The translations under genes were made by a program, and so were the position numbers. Positions 1 through 12,470 of a stretch of DNA of 64,000 bases are shown here, piece by piece; positions within the stretch are counted from its first letter, which is position 1, and each line of letters opens with the position of its first letter. The stretch covers positions 115,864,829 through 115,928,828 of the forward strand of contig NC_051063.1 in assembly GCF_004664715.2 (NCBI RefSeq), in the 5' to 3' direction. This DNA is from Peromyscus leucopus (Eukaryota; Chordata; Mammalia; Rodentia; Cricetidae). The notes under the pieces are model-generated. The model did no database searches. It had not been told where the DNA came from and saw nothing but the letters and a program-made list of their open reading frames with translations.

Positions 1-1120
1 CATAATGTGAGAGGATGTCAATCAATACATGCTTTCATAACTTCTGTGAAAAGTAGGTCACAAGCTTGGCATTAAATGGTTTATGGGTAACTTCCCCAAC
101 AGCTGATGAGGCGCATGCACCATCGCTCTAATATAGTTAAGAAGTTGGGATGGAGAGACTATGAACTACTCAAATGCAACAGATCAGTAATGTGGAGACT
201 GGGTCTTATCTCTCAGATCCGTGATACATGCTCTAAACCATCACCTTCCATAGTCTGCAAATGGCCACTTTAGAGGGAAGCCAATGCTTGGCTCCTCTTA
301 GGAGCTTGCTAACAGTACATATCCACTTTGTTTAAACCTCCCCTCATTAGGACATGTTTATATTTTTATTATGCAGCGTTTCTTGCAAAAGAGGAATGCA
401 GTCATTAAATCTGCCACATACTACTTTATATTGGAAAAGCTCTGCTTTAGCTGACCATAAACTCATTCCTCTTAATCACCTAAAGGGTCTATTTGTCTTT
501 TTCTGTCAGGACTGTGGAAGCTGTGAGGATTCTGGTTAAGCACAATAGTCATAGCACTGCAGATTTTGAGAAGAATCTTAGCTGACCTTTCCTTATCTCA
601 CTGAAGAACTGTAACCCTTCCTTGTGTCTTTACATGTCAGTAAAAAGTTATATTTTATGGATTCAACTTGAGGCTTACAAATCATGTTTCTTTTTCAGGA
701 ACTGTTGTTAATCTGTTGTTCACCAAATAAACATTATCATTCTCTGAGCCAAGCAGACCTTGAGTGAAGTCTTTCTCCTACTATTTACTTAATGCATATA
801 CTTTGACAAGCCTCTTCGCTCCCTAAACCTGCTTTCTTCATTTAGACACCCACGGATGGGGCACAGATACATTGGACTTATGAAATGTCATGTAAAGCCG
901 GTTTACAGTCATCTTCTCATTGGAGCATTCCCATAGCCCACTTCTGTGGGGTAGCTTGTTAGCAGAGCTAAGAAACAAAATTCTCAGCTTCCATTTCTAT
1001 GTCTAGAAGGCTGCTGGTAAAAAGGACATGAGTTTTACAATTTAAACTGAAATTTGTATCTCCTATGCAACATCTTAAGCTTTCATAGCTCTTCCAAGTC
1101 TCAGTTACAATATTGTGAAA
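1..1120. other. unique AT-rich noncoding DNA
   Basis: I see no recognisable gene or repeat here. The short open frames are under 65 codons, lack splice context and look random. Confidence 0.5.
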
Positions 1121-1530
1121 CAACCATACATATACATTACTCTTAAGAACAATGGCTCTCCAAACATACCTACATGTTTATTACCAGAACCTGTCAAAAT
1201 ATCACCCTACGTGACAAAGGGTCTTTGCAGATGTAATTAAGTCTAGGATCTCAGGATGGGAAGAGTATTCAAGGTATTCTGTTTAGCCTGACATAATCAT
1301 AAGAGTCTTTATTAAAAGAGGATAAACAGAGAAAATGGAGTACTGGAATTGAAGATTGAAATAATGCAAGATAGAGGTCATGAGCCAAGGCATGAAGGGA
1401 CCCCTAGAAGTTGGGGAAAAAAATGAACAGATTTTCTTCTTCTGCATTTTCCTGGAGGAACACAGTTTGGCTGACAGTTTGGCTTTAGGTCTTCTGACCT
1501 CCAGGGATGATAAAGAACCTGGTAATTAAC
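1120..1530 (+). repeat. ancient mammalian interspersed repeat
   Basis: The stretch resembles an old mammal-wide repeat consensus I remember, with phrases such as 'gggtctttgcagatgtaatt', 'catgagccaaggcatgaa' and 'cttctgacctccag' in the expected order. I cannot name the family safely (MaLR or a DNA transposon are candidates). It is strongly diverged, so it predates the rodent-specific repeats nearby. Confidence 0.5.
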
Positions 1531-1792
1531 AATTTTTCTGTCTGTAATTCTTTTACTGTTTTGTACATGTATATAATGATTTTAGTCACTTTACCCTCAT
1601 TCCCTTCTGTCTCTCTCATTTCTTATTCCCAAGTTGTCCTCTTGGTCCCACGTGTTTGTTTGTATATGTAGGTATGTATCATATGGCACATATTTTGTGT
1701 AAATCTTTATTCCTTATGTGTTTATATTTTATGCTTATGCACATATTACATTATATAGTTATGAAATACAGTATCCTCAAAAATGAAACATT

Positions 1793-1905
1793 TTACCGAT
1801 GGAGAAACAGAGGCAGAGATGAGCTCAGTAACATTCTCAAGGCCACCTAGCTTTCTAGCTAGAAATGGCAAACCTGACTCTGTCTGTTTGTGTTCTCATC
1901 TGAAG
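1793..1905 (+). repeat. MIR SINE fragment
   Basis: The core pattern of MIR is visible: 'gatggagaaacagaggc', then 'cattctcaaggccacctag', then 'agaaatggcaaacctgactc'. The divergence fits an ancient mammal-wide SINE. Confidence 0.55.
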
Positions 1906-3086
1906 GGCAGCAAGCAAGACCAGTGTGGGACCTGTCTTCTGCTTCTGCCAGACTGATCTGGTCTTGGGAACCTTTCTGTGCAGGAGACCACCTGGCGGGT
2001 CTACTCCTCACAACTGCAAAGCATTCCATCGGGAATGCAGCAGGAGAGGAGCCTCCTGTAAGGGTACAAGCCAGGCCTCCTTGCCTAGCTTCTGAGTTCC
2101 CCGCATTCCTGACATTCCTGACCATGACCTTGGATGCTCAGGGTTGGTGGGCCAGCTGGCCACTAGGTAACAGGACTTGTTGTGCCACCTGGGCTCTGCC
2201 TGGTCAGCTGCCACCTGCTGGGCCTGCCCCAGGCAAACCTGAAATGGATTCAAATAATTTGGGAATGGCAGAGGGAGGTGATTGGGGCAGGAGGTGGGGC
2301 ACCACAGAGTCCATTTTTTTTTTAATTTTTTTTTTTTTTATGATTGATAATGAAAAACCAGCATTCAAACCAAGGGAAACCGTAAGGCATAGATGGGGAG
2401 TCTGGCCCATATGGCTTCCTGTAGTGTAAGGCATAATTCTTATTCCTGTTCCTATGTATAGCTTCGTCTCTGAGTCTGCCCATCTAGGAGGAGAAATGAC
2501 TGCTCGGCTAAAGCTTTCCTCTCATGTTGACAGACAGACTCCAGAACAATGGGCCTTCCTGCTGCCAGGATCAGAGGAAGCCCCTTCTGCCTTTTTTTTC
2601 TGAGTTCCCACCGCAAAGAGAACTGATATGCCGGCTCTTGCGTTTGTCCCAACACTCTTCCTCCTTTGTAAACCACGAATTACCCAGCTGAGTCTCCATG
2701 ACAGAATGATGGAGTTGGGCTGGTGGCCACAGCTGGGCTGAGTCAATAAAAGTGATAATGAACACTAAGCAGAATTTGAAGAATGAGTGGGAAAATTGCC
2801 GCTGTTGATATTTCCTGAAGCCATTTGCTATAAAACCCACTGAAAGGGGTTCTCACCCAGGACAGATCCCTTGGAGACAAACTGTGGCAGCAAAGAGAGT
2901 TCATGATTGGGTAATGCCAAACAGAGGTTTAATATATGCCACCTAATTTTTTTTTAGAAAACAAAAGAAACAAAAATCCAAACAAACCTATGATGAGTCT
3001 CATTTCATACATGAGATAAAATAAATTCAGAGGAGTTAATTTCATTGACCCTGGTCTCCTGTCCTTGTAGTAACTTCGAAAACTGA

Positions 3087-3089
<3 letters not shown>
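1906..3089. other. unique noncoding DNA, locally GC-richer
   Basis: This includes the most GC-rich non-L1 stretch of the window (about 1,900-2,300) and a T-rich run near 2,318-2,339. Overlapping open frames occur on both strands, the longest 179 codons at 1,890-2,429 on plus. None shows a family motif, and frames open on both strands at once argue for composition rather than coding. Confidence 0.4.

Positions 3090-3118
<29 letters not shown>
3090..3118. repeat. (GT)n microsatellite
   Basis: A near-perfect GT dinucleotide run directly abuts the ID/B4-like sequence that follows. Confidence 0.9.
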
Positions 3119-3121
<3 letters not shown>

Positions 3122-3180
3122 AACCTAGGACTTCCGCATGCTAGGCAAGTGCTCTACCACTGTGCCCCATTCTTAGCCTA
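3118..3180 (-). repeat. ID/B4-type SINE fragment
   Basis: The sequence 'cgcatgctaggcaagtgct' followed by 'taccactgtgcccc' is the reverse complement of the tRNA-derived ID/B4 head. Confidence 0.65.
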
Positions 3181-3509
3181 AGACAAGCTTCTGATATGCT
3201 TTGTCGGTGTGTTTGACTTAGGAACATGTGACTGTCACCAGTATTTGGCTTTGGCTCCATTTCTGACGATTGCAGGTGGGAGCAGAGTGGAGCTGAGTCC
3301 ACTGGGAATTGGTCCCAGTAAATACTGGAAGTAGATACTAACATTCAGCATTCAACCTCTAACCTGCTCTCCACACTTAACTTACATTGCCAGTGATATT
3401 TCAGTCCTCTGCCGTGTACAGCAGTTAATATTCTCAGCATTTTGTAGTTCTACCATACATGCTGCCCACTGTGGCCTAGTCCACCTACTTTACTCAGACC
3501 ATAGGGCAG

Positions 3510-3690
3510 AATATTTTCATTTATTTATTTGCTTTGTCTGCACGTGTGTGTCCTTTGTGGGTGTGCCTGTGCCACTGCTGGTATGTAGTCAGTCTCTCCT
3601 TCTACCCTATAGGTCCCGGGGATTGAACTCCAGTCCTCAGATGTGGCAGTAGACACTTCTACCAGATAATCCATCTCCCTGGCTGTAAGC
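3510..3690 (-). repeat. B2/B3 SINE
   Basis: Reverse-complement B2/B3 features are 'ggggattgaactccagtcct' and the terminal 'ccatctccctggctgt', equivalent to the start of B2 read backwards. The body is diverged. Confidence 0.7.
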
Positions 3691-3914
3691 ACTTCTTGAT
3701 TGACCAAATAGTTTAAAAGGAAAAGATCCAGGAGACACGATTTTCCCATTTATGATCCTGTATAACATTTTTATGGTGAGATGTTTTCAATTCACATTTT
3801 TCAGTCTTGATTTGTAAGTTTTATTTCGTAGTTATATAAGTAACCTGAATTATTTATAAACCTTGCAATGGAGCCACAGTGTTCATTATTTTAAAATCAT
3901 AGCCAGGAAGTTTT

Positions 3915-4005
3915 GGTTTTCAGGTGAGAACACAGGGTTTCAGAAAGAGGGAATTCAAGGTCATGCAATGAATTATTGGTGGAAGCAGGACTTGAAGATT
4001 TAGCA
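3915..4005 (+). repeat. MIR SINE fragment
   Basis: MIR-like order of 'caaggtcatgcaatgaatta', 'tggaagcaggacttgaa'. A second, weaker MIR-like stretch lies at about 4,075-4,200. Confidence 0.45.
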
Positions 4006-4199
4006 TACATTTCTATACAGAAAAAAAATCACCATTACACTTCATAGATATACCCATTATTTTGTTTACTCCTTGACAGACCTAAATGGGTTAGGAAGAT
4101 TGAGTAACTTGCCTATAATAAATACTTTGTAAGGAGAAAAAAGAAGCAAGCTCCAGACTTAGGCCTTCTTCAGCCCAGAGCCCTGATTTTGGAGGATAT

Positions 4200-4727
4200 T
4201 CTCTTTTAATTTTTCTTCATGAGTTATTTTTATTATGCACATATTAATTATGTAAAGTAATTGGCTTTTATGACCTTTATAGATGCACAGTATCTTTGAG
4301 TCTATGTTTATATACCCTGCTGTCACATTATCATTATTTTGCTGTTTTTATACAAATGAATATAACTTTTAGTTAGGAAAAGGACAGACTTGTTTTGTTT
4401 TTCACTTGAGATGTTCAGCAGTTCCAAGTGAAGCGCTGACATTTTGTGTAGGGTAACAAATAGAGTGCATTTTATAATCTCTGCTATCAGAACCTGCTGT
4501 GTCCGCTGCCAGCCACTCTTTCACCTGTTTTGCACTTTGCACTATACAAAATGTGTTCATATATATTATTGTGTTGGATCCTTTGGACAACCCTCAGTTA
4601 TTTATGTGGTCCAGGAGCTTCACTGCCAAATGTCACAGAGTCCAAGGTCAGGACACTAGCAAGTTTAGGACCCCAGACCAGCAAGATCACACCTATCAGC
4701 TCCATCCCTCCCTATATAGCCTGTGTT

Positions 4728-4730
<3 letters not shown>
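4200..4730. other. unique noncoding DNA
   Basis: AT-rich sequence with no recognised repeat or gene. Confidence 0.4.

Positions 4731-4776
<46 letters not shown>
4731..4776. repeat. (CA)n microsatellite
   Basis: About 23 uninterrupted CA units, likely polymorphic. It creates low-complexity open frames on both strands that are not genes. Confidence 0.97.
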
Positions 4777-4777
<1 letters not shown>

Positions 4778-4959
4778 GAAGCAGTGTGTGCAGGAAGGGA
4801 GGCACATGCACAGGACAGGTTGGAGGAAGCAGGTGTGCATGCCTACAACAAGCATCTTGGTGCCCAGATCCAGCTGGTTCTGATGCAAGTTGTACAGTAT
4901 TCTGCTCAGTCCTTTTAGGAAACACTAGCACATGACTCCCGACAAAGCACTGGGCAGGT

Positions 4960-5310
4960 GCAAGTATTGATTAGCTCAGGCTGCTGTAGAATGCCAGAGA
5001 ATGGGTAGCTCAAACAACCTAACTTCATTTTCTCACAGCTCCAGGCTAAAAGTCTGAGGTTATGGTGTGTGCAGGTTAGGTTTGTGCTAAGACCTCTCTC
5101 CTTGGTTTGCAGATGGCTGCCCTCTCCCCGAGTCTGTCCTGGCCTTTTCTCTGTGGCTGTGTACCCCTTACACCTTGTCTCTTCTCTACCTAGGACACCA
5201 GTCATATTGGATTAGGAACCACTTTCGTGATTCTCGCCTCCAAATAAGTTCATATCGGAGGTTAAAGGTCAGCGTAAGAATTTTGGGGTGGGGAGGATAT
5301 AGCTTCTTGG
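4960..5310 (+). repeat. ancient mammalian interspersed repeat
   Basis: Matches a mammal-wide repeat by recollection: 'ggctgctgtagaatgcc', 'cattttctcacagctcc', 'ctctctccttggtttgcaga', 'acaccagtcatattggatta'. The family name is uncertain. Confidence 0.6.
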
Positions 5311-6404
5311 CCTTTGGCAAAGATTAAGTGAAATATTTGGGTGGGAGACAAACTCAGTCCTTAAGAGTGGGCACACACAGTTGAGACACAGCACATCCTG
5401 CTCACAGCCAACATGTCCTTTCTCGCTGCTTATTCAAACATCTACAGCTGCCAAGTTTCTGAGCATGGATGAGTTGTTTTGAAGCTACTAAGTTGCATTT
5501 CCATCCTTCCTAAATATTGTGCTTACAAGCACACAATTTACAAGTGGAAATGAGAAAGCAAGAAGGAAGAACAGCTACCATAAACCTTCAAGCAAAAGGA
5601 AAAATGTCTTTGGTGAAAAGAAAATAAGGAAGCTGGGAGTTCTCTCACAGCTGGAAAAATCAATTGTTACCTCAGCAGCCCTGACAGTGATCTAGTCGTA
5701 ATCAATTCTGTGAAAGTTAATTATACCTGCGTGAATTCCACTCTAGCACACTGTCGATTTTATTATCAGTACTGTGAGTTATGGGTGTCAGCTTCCAAAA
5801 TGAATATCAATGATTTCTGGAATTAAGACCATTGCAAGAGGATTTCTAAAAATTGTTTTGGAGTTCTATAAACTGTCCATGAAGGTAGCTAGCTTTTTTT
5901 CTTTGGTCCATTCACTCCTAAGTGACAGCTAATTAGGGTCTCCATGGATGCTGCCTGCCCTGGAGGTTGGACAGAGCACAGAAGAAGGAGGCTGGCTTGG
6001 CGCTGTCTGACTTTGATTAATGATGCCAGCATTGCTTCACTGTCATCTTGCTATTTTATTTTTATATTCTGCCACGGACTTGCTTTAAGTGGAGAGAACT
6101 TTTACTGAACTTGTTTTGCTGGATGTCTGACTTTTGCTCTTGACCCCAAAGTGTGAAGCTCTAGGTCAGTCCGGCACACAAAGCTGGGAAAACATGCTTT
6201 TTTCTATGCCGATAAAAATATCCAGAGGACTTACCTGGAATGCCAGGTTTCACACTGCTTGATTAGTCCCCTGATAGTTTGATGACCAAGTTACAAAAGG
6301 TGTATTCGTATTACTACCTGCAGCAAAGTTCTGTAAACATAGTTCTAGAAGGTTCTGAGGTCCAAGATTCCAAAGGATTTGGACTCACTTCAACTGACTT
6401 GTTT
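5311..6404. other. unique noncoding DNA, repeat-free
   Basis: About 1.1 kb with no recognisable transposon sequence and few simple repeats. It contains homeodomain-like TAATTA cores near 5,720 and 5,932. No coding signal is seen. Because it escapes the repeat load around it, it is a reasonable place to look for a conserved regulatory element. Confidence 0.35.
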
Positions 6405-6560
6405 TTCTTCTAATTAATTAATTAATTTTGAGGCAGGGTTTTGCTATGCAGTTATCTGGCCAGACTCTTTTCTGTGTAGCATAGTCTGCCCCAAATCATA
6501 GTAAACCTCTTGTCTTGTTCTCTTGAGGGCTGCAATTATAGGCACAATCAACTATGCTCA
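6405..6560 (-). repeat. old B1-like (PB1/7SL-derived) fragment
   Basis: Reverse-complement B1 features such as 'gaggcagggttttgctatgc' and 'gggctgcaattataggca' are present but strongly diverged. It follows a short (TTAA)n run. Confidence 0.5.
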
Positions 6561-7675
6561 ACTGAGTTTTGATATTTTAATTAATATTTGAGAAGAATTC
6601 AATGTATAACAAACTCAGGAAGCACTCTTTTCTATAATTTCTTACAAAAATTATTTTTAGGAAACAGTTGAACTATATTTCATAACTTATTTTTAGTAGT
6701 CATATGGGTCTGAGTTTGAGTGTTGTTACTCAGTAGAAGTGGACATGGTGTTTCTATAGAAAATATAAGCTACACGGTTAAATTTAAACTATAGATATAT
6801 GTAATTTTTAGCAAAATATGTTCCACATGCTGTATGGACTATACTTATACTAAAAATAAATTGTTATTCATATAGAATTCAAATTTAACTGAATTGAATA
6901 TAAGATGCATGTTATGTATTTTTTATTTGTTAAATGGGAAAATTCCTAAATATGCATGAAGATAGCATTCTCTTTACCTAGGCATAGCCTGTAAGAGCTT
7001 TCCATAAAGTGTCTTCATTTCTCTTCTTGTTGGAGCTGGTTGGATGGAAAGAATATCCAAACAGACTTTGGAGTCATGCGTTTGAGGATGTCAGAGAGAT
7101 GGTCTGCTTGGGCTGTTCTAGGAATTACTTCCTCCATTCTGGTTCATTGAGGTCTGCATGAAGGACAATCATATACTCTCTTGTTCAGCTTCTTTGGTTG
7201 GTTAACTGAGCAAGAAAAAATATCTGCTGCACCTGAAGGACTGTAGTCTTGGGTCTATTTCCTTCAGCAGTTCTCCTGCTCAGCTAGCATACTTAATGGA
7301 TGGCAGGACCACACTTATGAAGCAAGAGTTAACCCGGAACATAGCTTCCTTAAACTTGTATCTCTCACATTTTACTCATGGGGCCAGTAAGGCTCAGAAC
7401 TCACAAGCATCTCACAAAACTCTTTACTATTGATGTATTAAACATTTCTAAATGTAATCTTTGCAAAGCTGGTTACTTTTTGGAGAATATTTATTATGAA
7501 TCAGAATGAGTATTCCTCATGATGTATTGATAGTCATCTTTTGCTGAGCCTCAGTTTTTGGGTAAGATATAGATAAGTACCCAGGAAACATAATTTATTA
7601 AGACTGAATTATGAAAATAGAAAGGTGAACACACCAATACCAATAAAGTAAGTCAAATCAGCATTCAGAAATCTA
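6561..7675. other. unique AT-rich noncoding DNA
   Basis: I see no gene, RNA or recognisable repeat. Confidence 0.4.
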
Positions 7676-7765
7676 ACAGGCTGAGTATACAGTACTCAGA
7701 GGTAGAACACTTTATCTGCCATGTTCAATCCCCAGAACCACAGAAAAATAATCCAATTTAGAAAT
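7676..7765 (+). repeat. ID-type SINE
   Basis: 'ggctgagtatacagtactca', 'gtagaacactttatctgcca' and 'caatccccagaacca' follow the ID (tRNA-Ala-derived) consensus in order, ending in an A-rich tail. Confidence 0.65.
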
Positions 7766-7799
7766 AATGTCAAACCAAAAGTGTCCAAAATGAACTCAT

Positions 7800-7985
7800 T
7801 ATTTGGGTTGATGAGATGGCTTGGATGGTAGTGGGGGGCTGGCTGCTTCCAAGCCTGATGATATAAGTTGATCTCTTGGTACCAACATAGTAGAGGGAAA
7901 AAAAAAAAAAACTGGCTCCCAAAGTTGTATTTTTAGCTCCACATTCCCATGGTGGCATCCTGCCCCAATAATCCATAAATAAATA
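7800..7985 (+). repeat. B3/B2 SINE with internal A-run
   Basis: The start 'ttgatgagatggcttgg' is B2-like, followed by 'ggctggctgcttccaagcct' and an ending with an ATAAATAA-rich tail. An A-run at 7,899-7,912 lies inside the element. Confidence 0.65.
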
Positions 7986-9530
7986 GAATGTCTTAAAGAA
8001 ATTCTAACAAAGAAAAATCTCAAGATTTGTTAGCTTTGGGCAAATTATATGAAGCATTGAAAATAATTAATGTCAATCCATTTTAAACTCATCAAAAAAA
8101 AAAAAAAACCTGAAAAGGAAAAAAATATTTCCAAAGAAAATTGTTACAGTATGTACAACAGCAAAAAGCAAAACAGGCCTGCTCTGACTGAATTTACAGT
8201 TCAGGCAGCAAAGAGTACCGTGAATAGTGCTTTCCAAGTTATGAATAACAGGAAGCCATTTTAGGTGTATCACTAATGTAAAGCAGAAAGGATCATGAAG
8301 ACATAGCCTAACCATGTATAACAAGAACAATTAACTTAGTATTCAAGGTCAGAGAGTGCTTTTATGGATGTTGGTTTGGCTTAGAAAGGGAGTGCGGATG
8401 AAGGAAAGAATGTGTACATAAAGGCTCAGAAGCAGGGAGAAGCAGTTTTAGTCTCCAGGCACTGAGAGAAGGCAGGTACAGCTGCAGCCGATGTAAGCAG
8501 AGAATGTTTTCAGATGCATGAAAGGGAACCTAGGCTGGGGTGAGAAGGATGGAGAAGAAAGGCAGCAGGTGAAAAGGAGAAGACGATTTCTAAGAAACAT
8601 CTACCATTTGTATAGCTGGAGAGTGCTTGATGATCTGATTGTAAAAATCCACTAATTGCCTTATGAGTCGGTGTAGCAATAGTTATCAATTACCAGGTGG
8701 TTATGATTTACAACATGAGAGACAGTTAACCCAACAGACCCTACCCTCACTACTATGTTTCAGTATAAGTTCTGCTGTTCTCGAATTTGAAACACATTAG
8801 AGCCAACAGTGGAGCATTAATTGACTTCATTTATTTAACTGGCTTAGACCCAGAGGCCCTGCACTATTTCAATTATGCAGTTGGTTTTGGTTGAGAACCA
8901 TTCTGTAGTACTTTGTACCAAGCCAATTTACCATAATAATCATTTAGGAAAATCTTAAAAATCTAGTCTCATTTCATCACTCACCTTCTCCTGTTTTCCT
9001 GACTAAATGATCTAAGATAAGAGCCTTTGAGAGTAGAAAGCAAGAACCATGCTGGTAAGGGCACCCTCTAAGAGTCAGATGCTGGTGCCCACAGAGCCAT
9101 ACTTTAGAATCATCAGACTGCTGCCAACAAGAAGACTCAAAGGTGGTAAGAATGAGTGTACAAAGAGGTGGCGTGGTGAGCTGGGTTTATTAACCCTGTC
9201 ACTCACAATTGTCCAGAAGGGAGGGTAGACTTCAGGAATAAAGGAGTTCTCTCATGCTATCTCAGCATAACTTTATTAGTGTCCTGTCTTAAACATGTTC
9301 CTCTATGGCCTTCCTATAGAATAGAATGTGGTCTGAGATCAATCGAAATTAAATAGGCATACTAGAACTGCATTTTGGGCTCTTCCTCAATTTTAAGCAC
9401 CTCCAGGTGATTTGCCTGAATTTATATGAATATTTGAGAACCATTGGCCCCTCCCACATGGCCAATAAACTGTAATGTTATTGAGGGCATTGAGCAGGAC
9501 TTACTAGGCATATTGAATAGTTTAGATAGT
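7986..9530. other. unique noncoding DNA
   Basis: Contains an A-run near 8,094-8,108. Otherwise no gene or clear transposon is seen. Confidence 0.4.
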
Positions 9531-9885
9531 TATTGTTGTTGTTTTAAGACTGGGTTTCACTCAGTCTATACTGGTCTTGAATTTTTTTTGATTAATTATA
9601 TATTTATGTGTTTGAGTGTTTTGCCTGCATGTACATCTGTGCACTATGTGAATGCAGTGCTCTAAGAGGTCAAAAGAAGGCATTGAATCCCCCAAGACTG
9701 AGTTTCAGATGGTTGTGAGCCACCATCTGGGTGCTGGGGATTGAATCCAGGCCCTCTGGAAAAGTAGTCAGTATTCTTCACTACAGAGCTATGACTGCAG
9801 TTCCTGTCCTTGAATTCCTGTTGGTCCCCTTTGCTGAGCCTTGCAGGTGCAGAAATTACAAGTTTGATCTACCATTCTAGGCTTA
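9530..9885 (-). repeat. B1/B4-like SINE split by a B2 insertion
   Basis: Left part 'aagactgggtttcactcag' and right part 'gcaggtgcagaaattacaag' form a diverged reverse-complement 7SL-type SINE. They are separated by a younger B2 at about 9,584-9,808. The word 'cttgaatt' occurs at both edges (9,576-9,583 and 9,809-9,816), as expected for a target-site duplication. Confidence 0.55.
9584..9808 (-). repeat. B2 SINE
   Basis: Reverse-complement B2: T-rich tail, 'ttttgcctgcatgtacatct', 'ttgtgagccaccatctgggt', 'gctggggattgaatccaggc' and a B2 head at the right end. The A/B-box head lies at the right, so transcription would run leftward. Confidence 0.85.
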
Positions 9886-11234
9886 GAAACATATCATTTA
9901 ATCACTTTAGCAGCTTTATATGGTACATTCTTGTTATGCCTCCTTTTAGGAATGGAACTCAGGGTTTCGGGAGCTTAAATATTCCTTCGTACTTCAAGTC
10001 TAGTGATCTGATTTTCACTATAAAACTGCAATTTTCTTTACTGCCCACTATCCTCTTGAACATCCAACAGTATGAGAAGCACAACATTGGGTTCAGAAAA
10101 TTCTTAAAAGGCATAGATTCTTGTAATAAGTTATGAATATCGTTAGCAGTAATGTTGTCATAACATGTTACTTCAAAGTGGAGACACTGTAGCCCAAAAG
10201 AGGTCACAGTCCTAGTTTGTGAGTGATAGGGTGAGAGTGATGTCCATGATTCCTGGCTCTTCACCCTAGGGCCACAGTGTCACCCTTTACTACTGCTAAT
10301 GCCTTATCTTGCCTGTTACAAAGACAGTTTCTTAGAGCTGTCTGATTTTCAAGCCTATTCTAAAACAGAGCTAAATAAGCACTTTGGGTAGAAAATGGCT
10401 TTAAAATGTACCTGGGCAGAAAATTACCTTCAATAGATTATATTTAGAGTCACCGTATGGCTTCTAGTTACTTCACAAATGCAAGAGAGCAGGGGATTCC
10501 TATTCTGAGTCCCTGCTCACCCTAGCTGCTTTTTCAGCTCTGCCATTTGGGTTCCTGCTGGCCTTTTCACTTCTCCTTAGAATAGCTTCCTGCCTTGAAC
10601 ACATGGTGAGTCTTTGGCCCCTTTATAGCAAGTCGAAAATTGTCTATTGGCTTTAGATATATAGAGAACAGGCAATGATGTCATTTTTTTCTGACCAGTC
10701 ATTAATATCACATTTGTACTAAATGGGGTGAATTTCTTGATACAGCCAATGCTGCTCCAGTGGCTTGCACAATGTTAAGGGGTAGATGAAATTTCATATA
10801 TTTTTTAAAACAAGATTTTGTTCTCAAACTCTGAACACGATTTTCAGTTTGTAAGGAATCTTTCTTTCCAAATTTTGTCTTCTTTGTCTTTCCATTTTGT
10901 TTTCTTGTTCTTTATGCATTCTGAAAGCAAGCAATCAAGTCAAAAGGTCTAAACAAGAAATTTACCATGGACTGAGAGCCAGAGCTCGTGTTTCTGAGAT
11001 TCCCCACACAAACACTGTATTTTCTTTTATTTCCCTCCATGACCAGCTAAACTCTGGTTTATAATTGTGGGTTTTACTCCCACTGTTTATTTTTTTAACC
11101 CAAGGTGGAAATAATATTAGTCTAATTAAGTGTAAGAAAAGGAAGATCTTGCTAGTAATCAGGGAACCAGGTCCTTATCATGGTGCCTGTACTTGCTGTC
11201 TGTTGACAGTGCCACAAACTTTAAAATAGCTTAA
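9886..11234. other. unique noncoding DNA, possible MIR
   Basis: Mostly unrecognised AT-rich DNA. A faint MIR-like stretch is at about 10,150-10,235 ('gtcacagtcctagtttgtga'). No gene is seen. Confidence 0.35.
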
Positions 11235-11465
11235 CTTTTTTTGTCTCATCTTTTCTTTAGAGACAGGGTCTCATGTGCACCAGGCTGACCTCAAATTTTC
11301 TGTGTGAGTAAGCTGACTTTAAACTTCTGAACCATATGCTTCTACCACCGAGTGCGGAGACTGCAGGCATGTACGCCACACCCAGTTTTATATGATATTG
11401 AGGATCAAACATATGGTCTCATGGGTATTAGGGAAGTATTCTACCAATTGAGATACATCCTAATC
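11235..11465 (-). repeat. B4 SINE (B1 + ID fusion)
   Basis: The left half is reverse-complement B1-like ('gagacagggtctcatgtgca', 'gactgcaggcatgtacgcca'). The right half is ID-like ('gaagtattctaccaattgag'). That order is the B4 structure. Confidence 0.7.
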
Positions 11466-12294
11466 CCCCCAAAAAACCTCTTGATATTTGTGTCTTCCTA
11501 AAGTAAAACCTATGTATGCAAGGAAAATGACTCTAAGTTTCCTTTGATGTTAGCAGATGTGTGCATCATTGAAAAGCCCAGAAAGTGAAAACTAACAAGG
11601 GTGTCAAGACTTAAAGATTTAGGCCTATTGTTTTGGTGAGTTTGCTGCTGTACAGGGAAAGGAAAATGCCGATGAGCTGGTCAGTCCATGAAAGACACAT
11701 AGATTTTTGCCAAATAAAAAAATGAAGGAAAAAAACGAAAGGACAGAAAGAAGCAATGCAGTGAGCAGAAGTGGAGCAGAGGTAGGGGATGAGGGGCTTA
11801 GTATTCAGGAAGCATAGGAAGTGGCTTTCTCTGGCTTAGAAGAACTCTCTGGGGCTTGCTTTGAATATACCAATCAGACTTCACACTTAGTACAATCAGC
11901 TTGGTTATTTAGGCTATTTAGATTCCCAGTCTACAGGAAACTGAAAGTAACAAATTGGAAAACACCAAGGAGGTGAATAGAGCCTGGAACAGCACTGACA
12001 GCAGCCAGGAAGGGTACCACCACCTCACAGGCAGAGAAGAGAAATCTGTGGTGCACAGGCTGAAGAATCTGGAAAGCAGGGAAAGTGAGAGCCAGCAGCA
12101 GGAGAAAGAACAATAACTAAATAACAACCAATGTTCTTTATATTAACCTGGAGTCTTCAGTATGTTTATCATTCTACAAGAAGAGAGAACATTGTTATAG
12201 TCTAAGAAATGTTAAAAGTGAAGTGTTTTGATGCTCAATGGGAACCTTCATTGGTCTGGAGAAGTCACTCTCATCTTTTTTCCTGGCATTTTTT
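11466..12294. other. unique noncoding DNA
   Basis: No recognised gene or repeat. Short minus frames around 11,918-12,127 show no family motif. Confidence 0.35.
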
Positions 12295-12470
12295 GTTTAT
12301 TATTAAGAAATTTTGTGTTTATTTTACATACCAATCACAGGTGCTCCCTCCTCCCTCCCCTAGCCTTCCCCTTCCAACCCACTCCCCATTCCCACCTCCT
12401 CCAAGGCAAGAACTTCCATGGGGAGTCAGCAGAGCCCATCTTTGATAAATGGTTGGGCTCATTGTTCATG
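12295..12470 (-). mobile_element. 5'-truncated L1 3' end
   Basis: A pyrimidine-rich block ending in 'ccccattcccacctcctcc' is the reverse complement of the polypurine tract in rodent L1 3' UTRs, and the same word occurs in the full-length L1 at 52,091-52,110. T-rich sequence on its left marks the L1 3' side. Confidence 0.75.

Noticed and set aside
1890..2429. 179-codon open frame on plus, with overlapping minus frames
   Set aside because: No known motif, no splice or conservation evidence, and frames open on both strands in a locally GC-rich region point to base composition.
4665..4935. Several frames with poly-Thr-His or Cys-Val tracts, also at 23.0, 31.7, 40.5 and 48.1 kb
   Set aside because: They are translations of CA/GT microsatellites.
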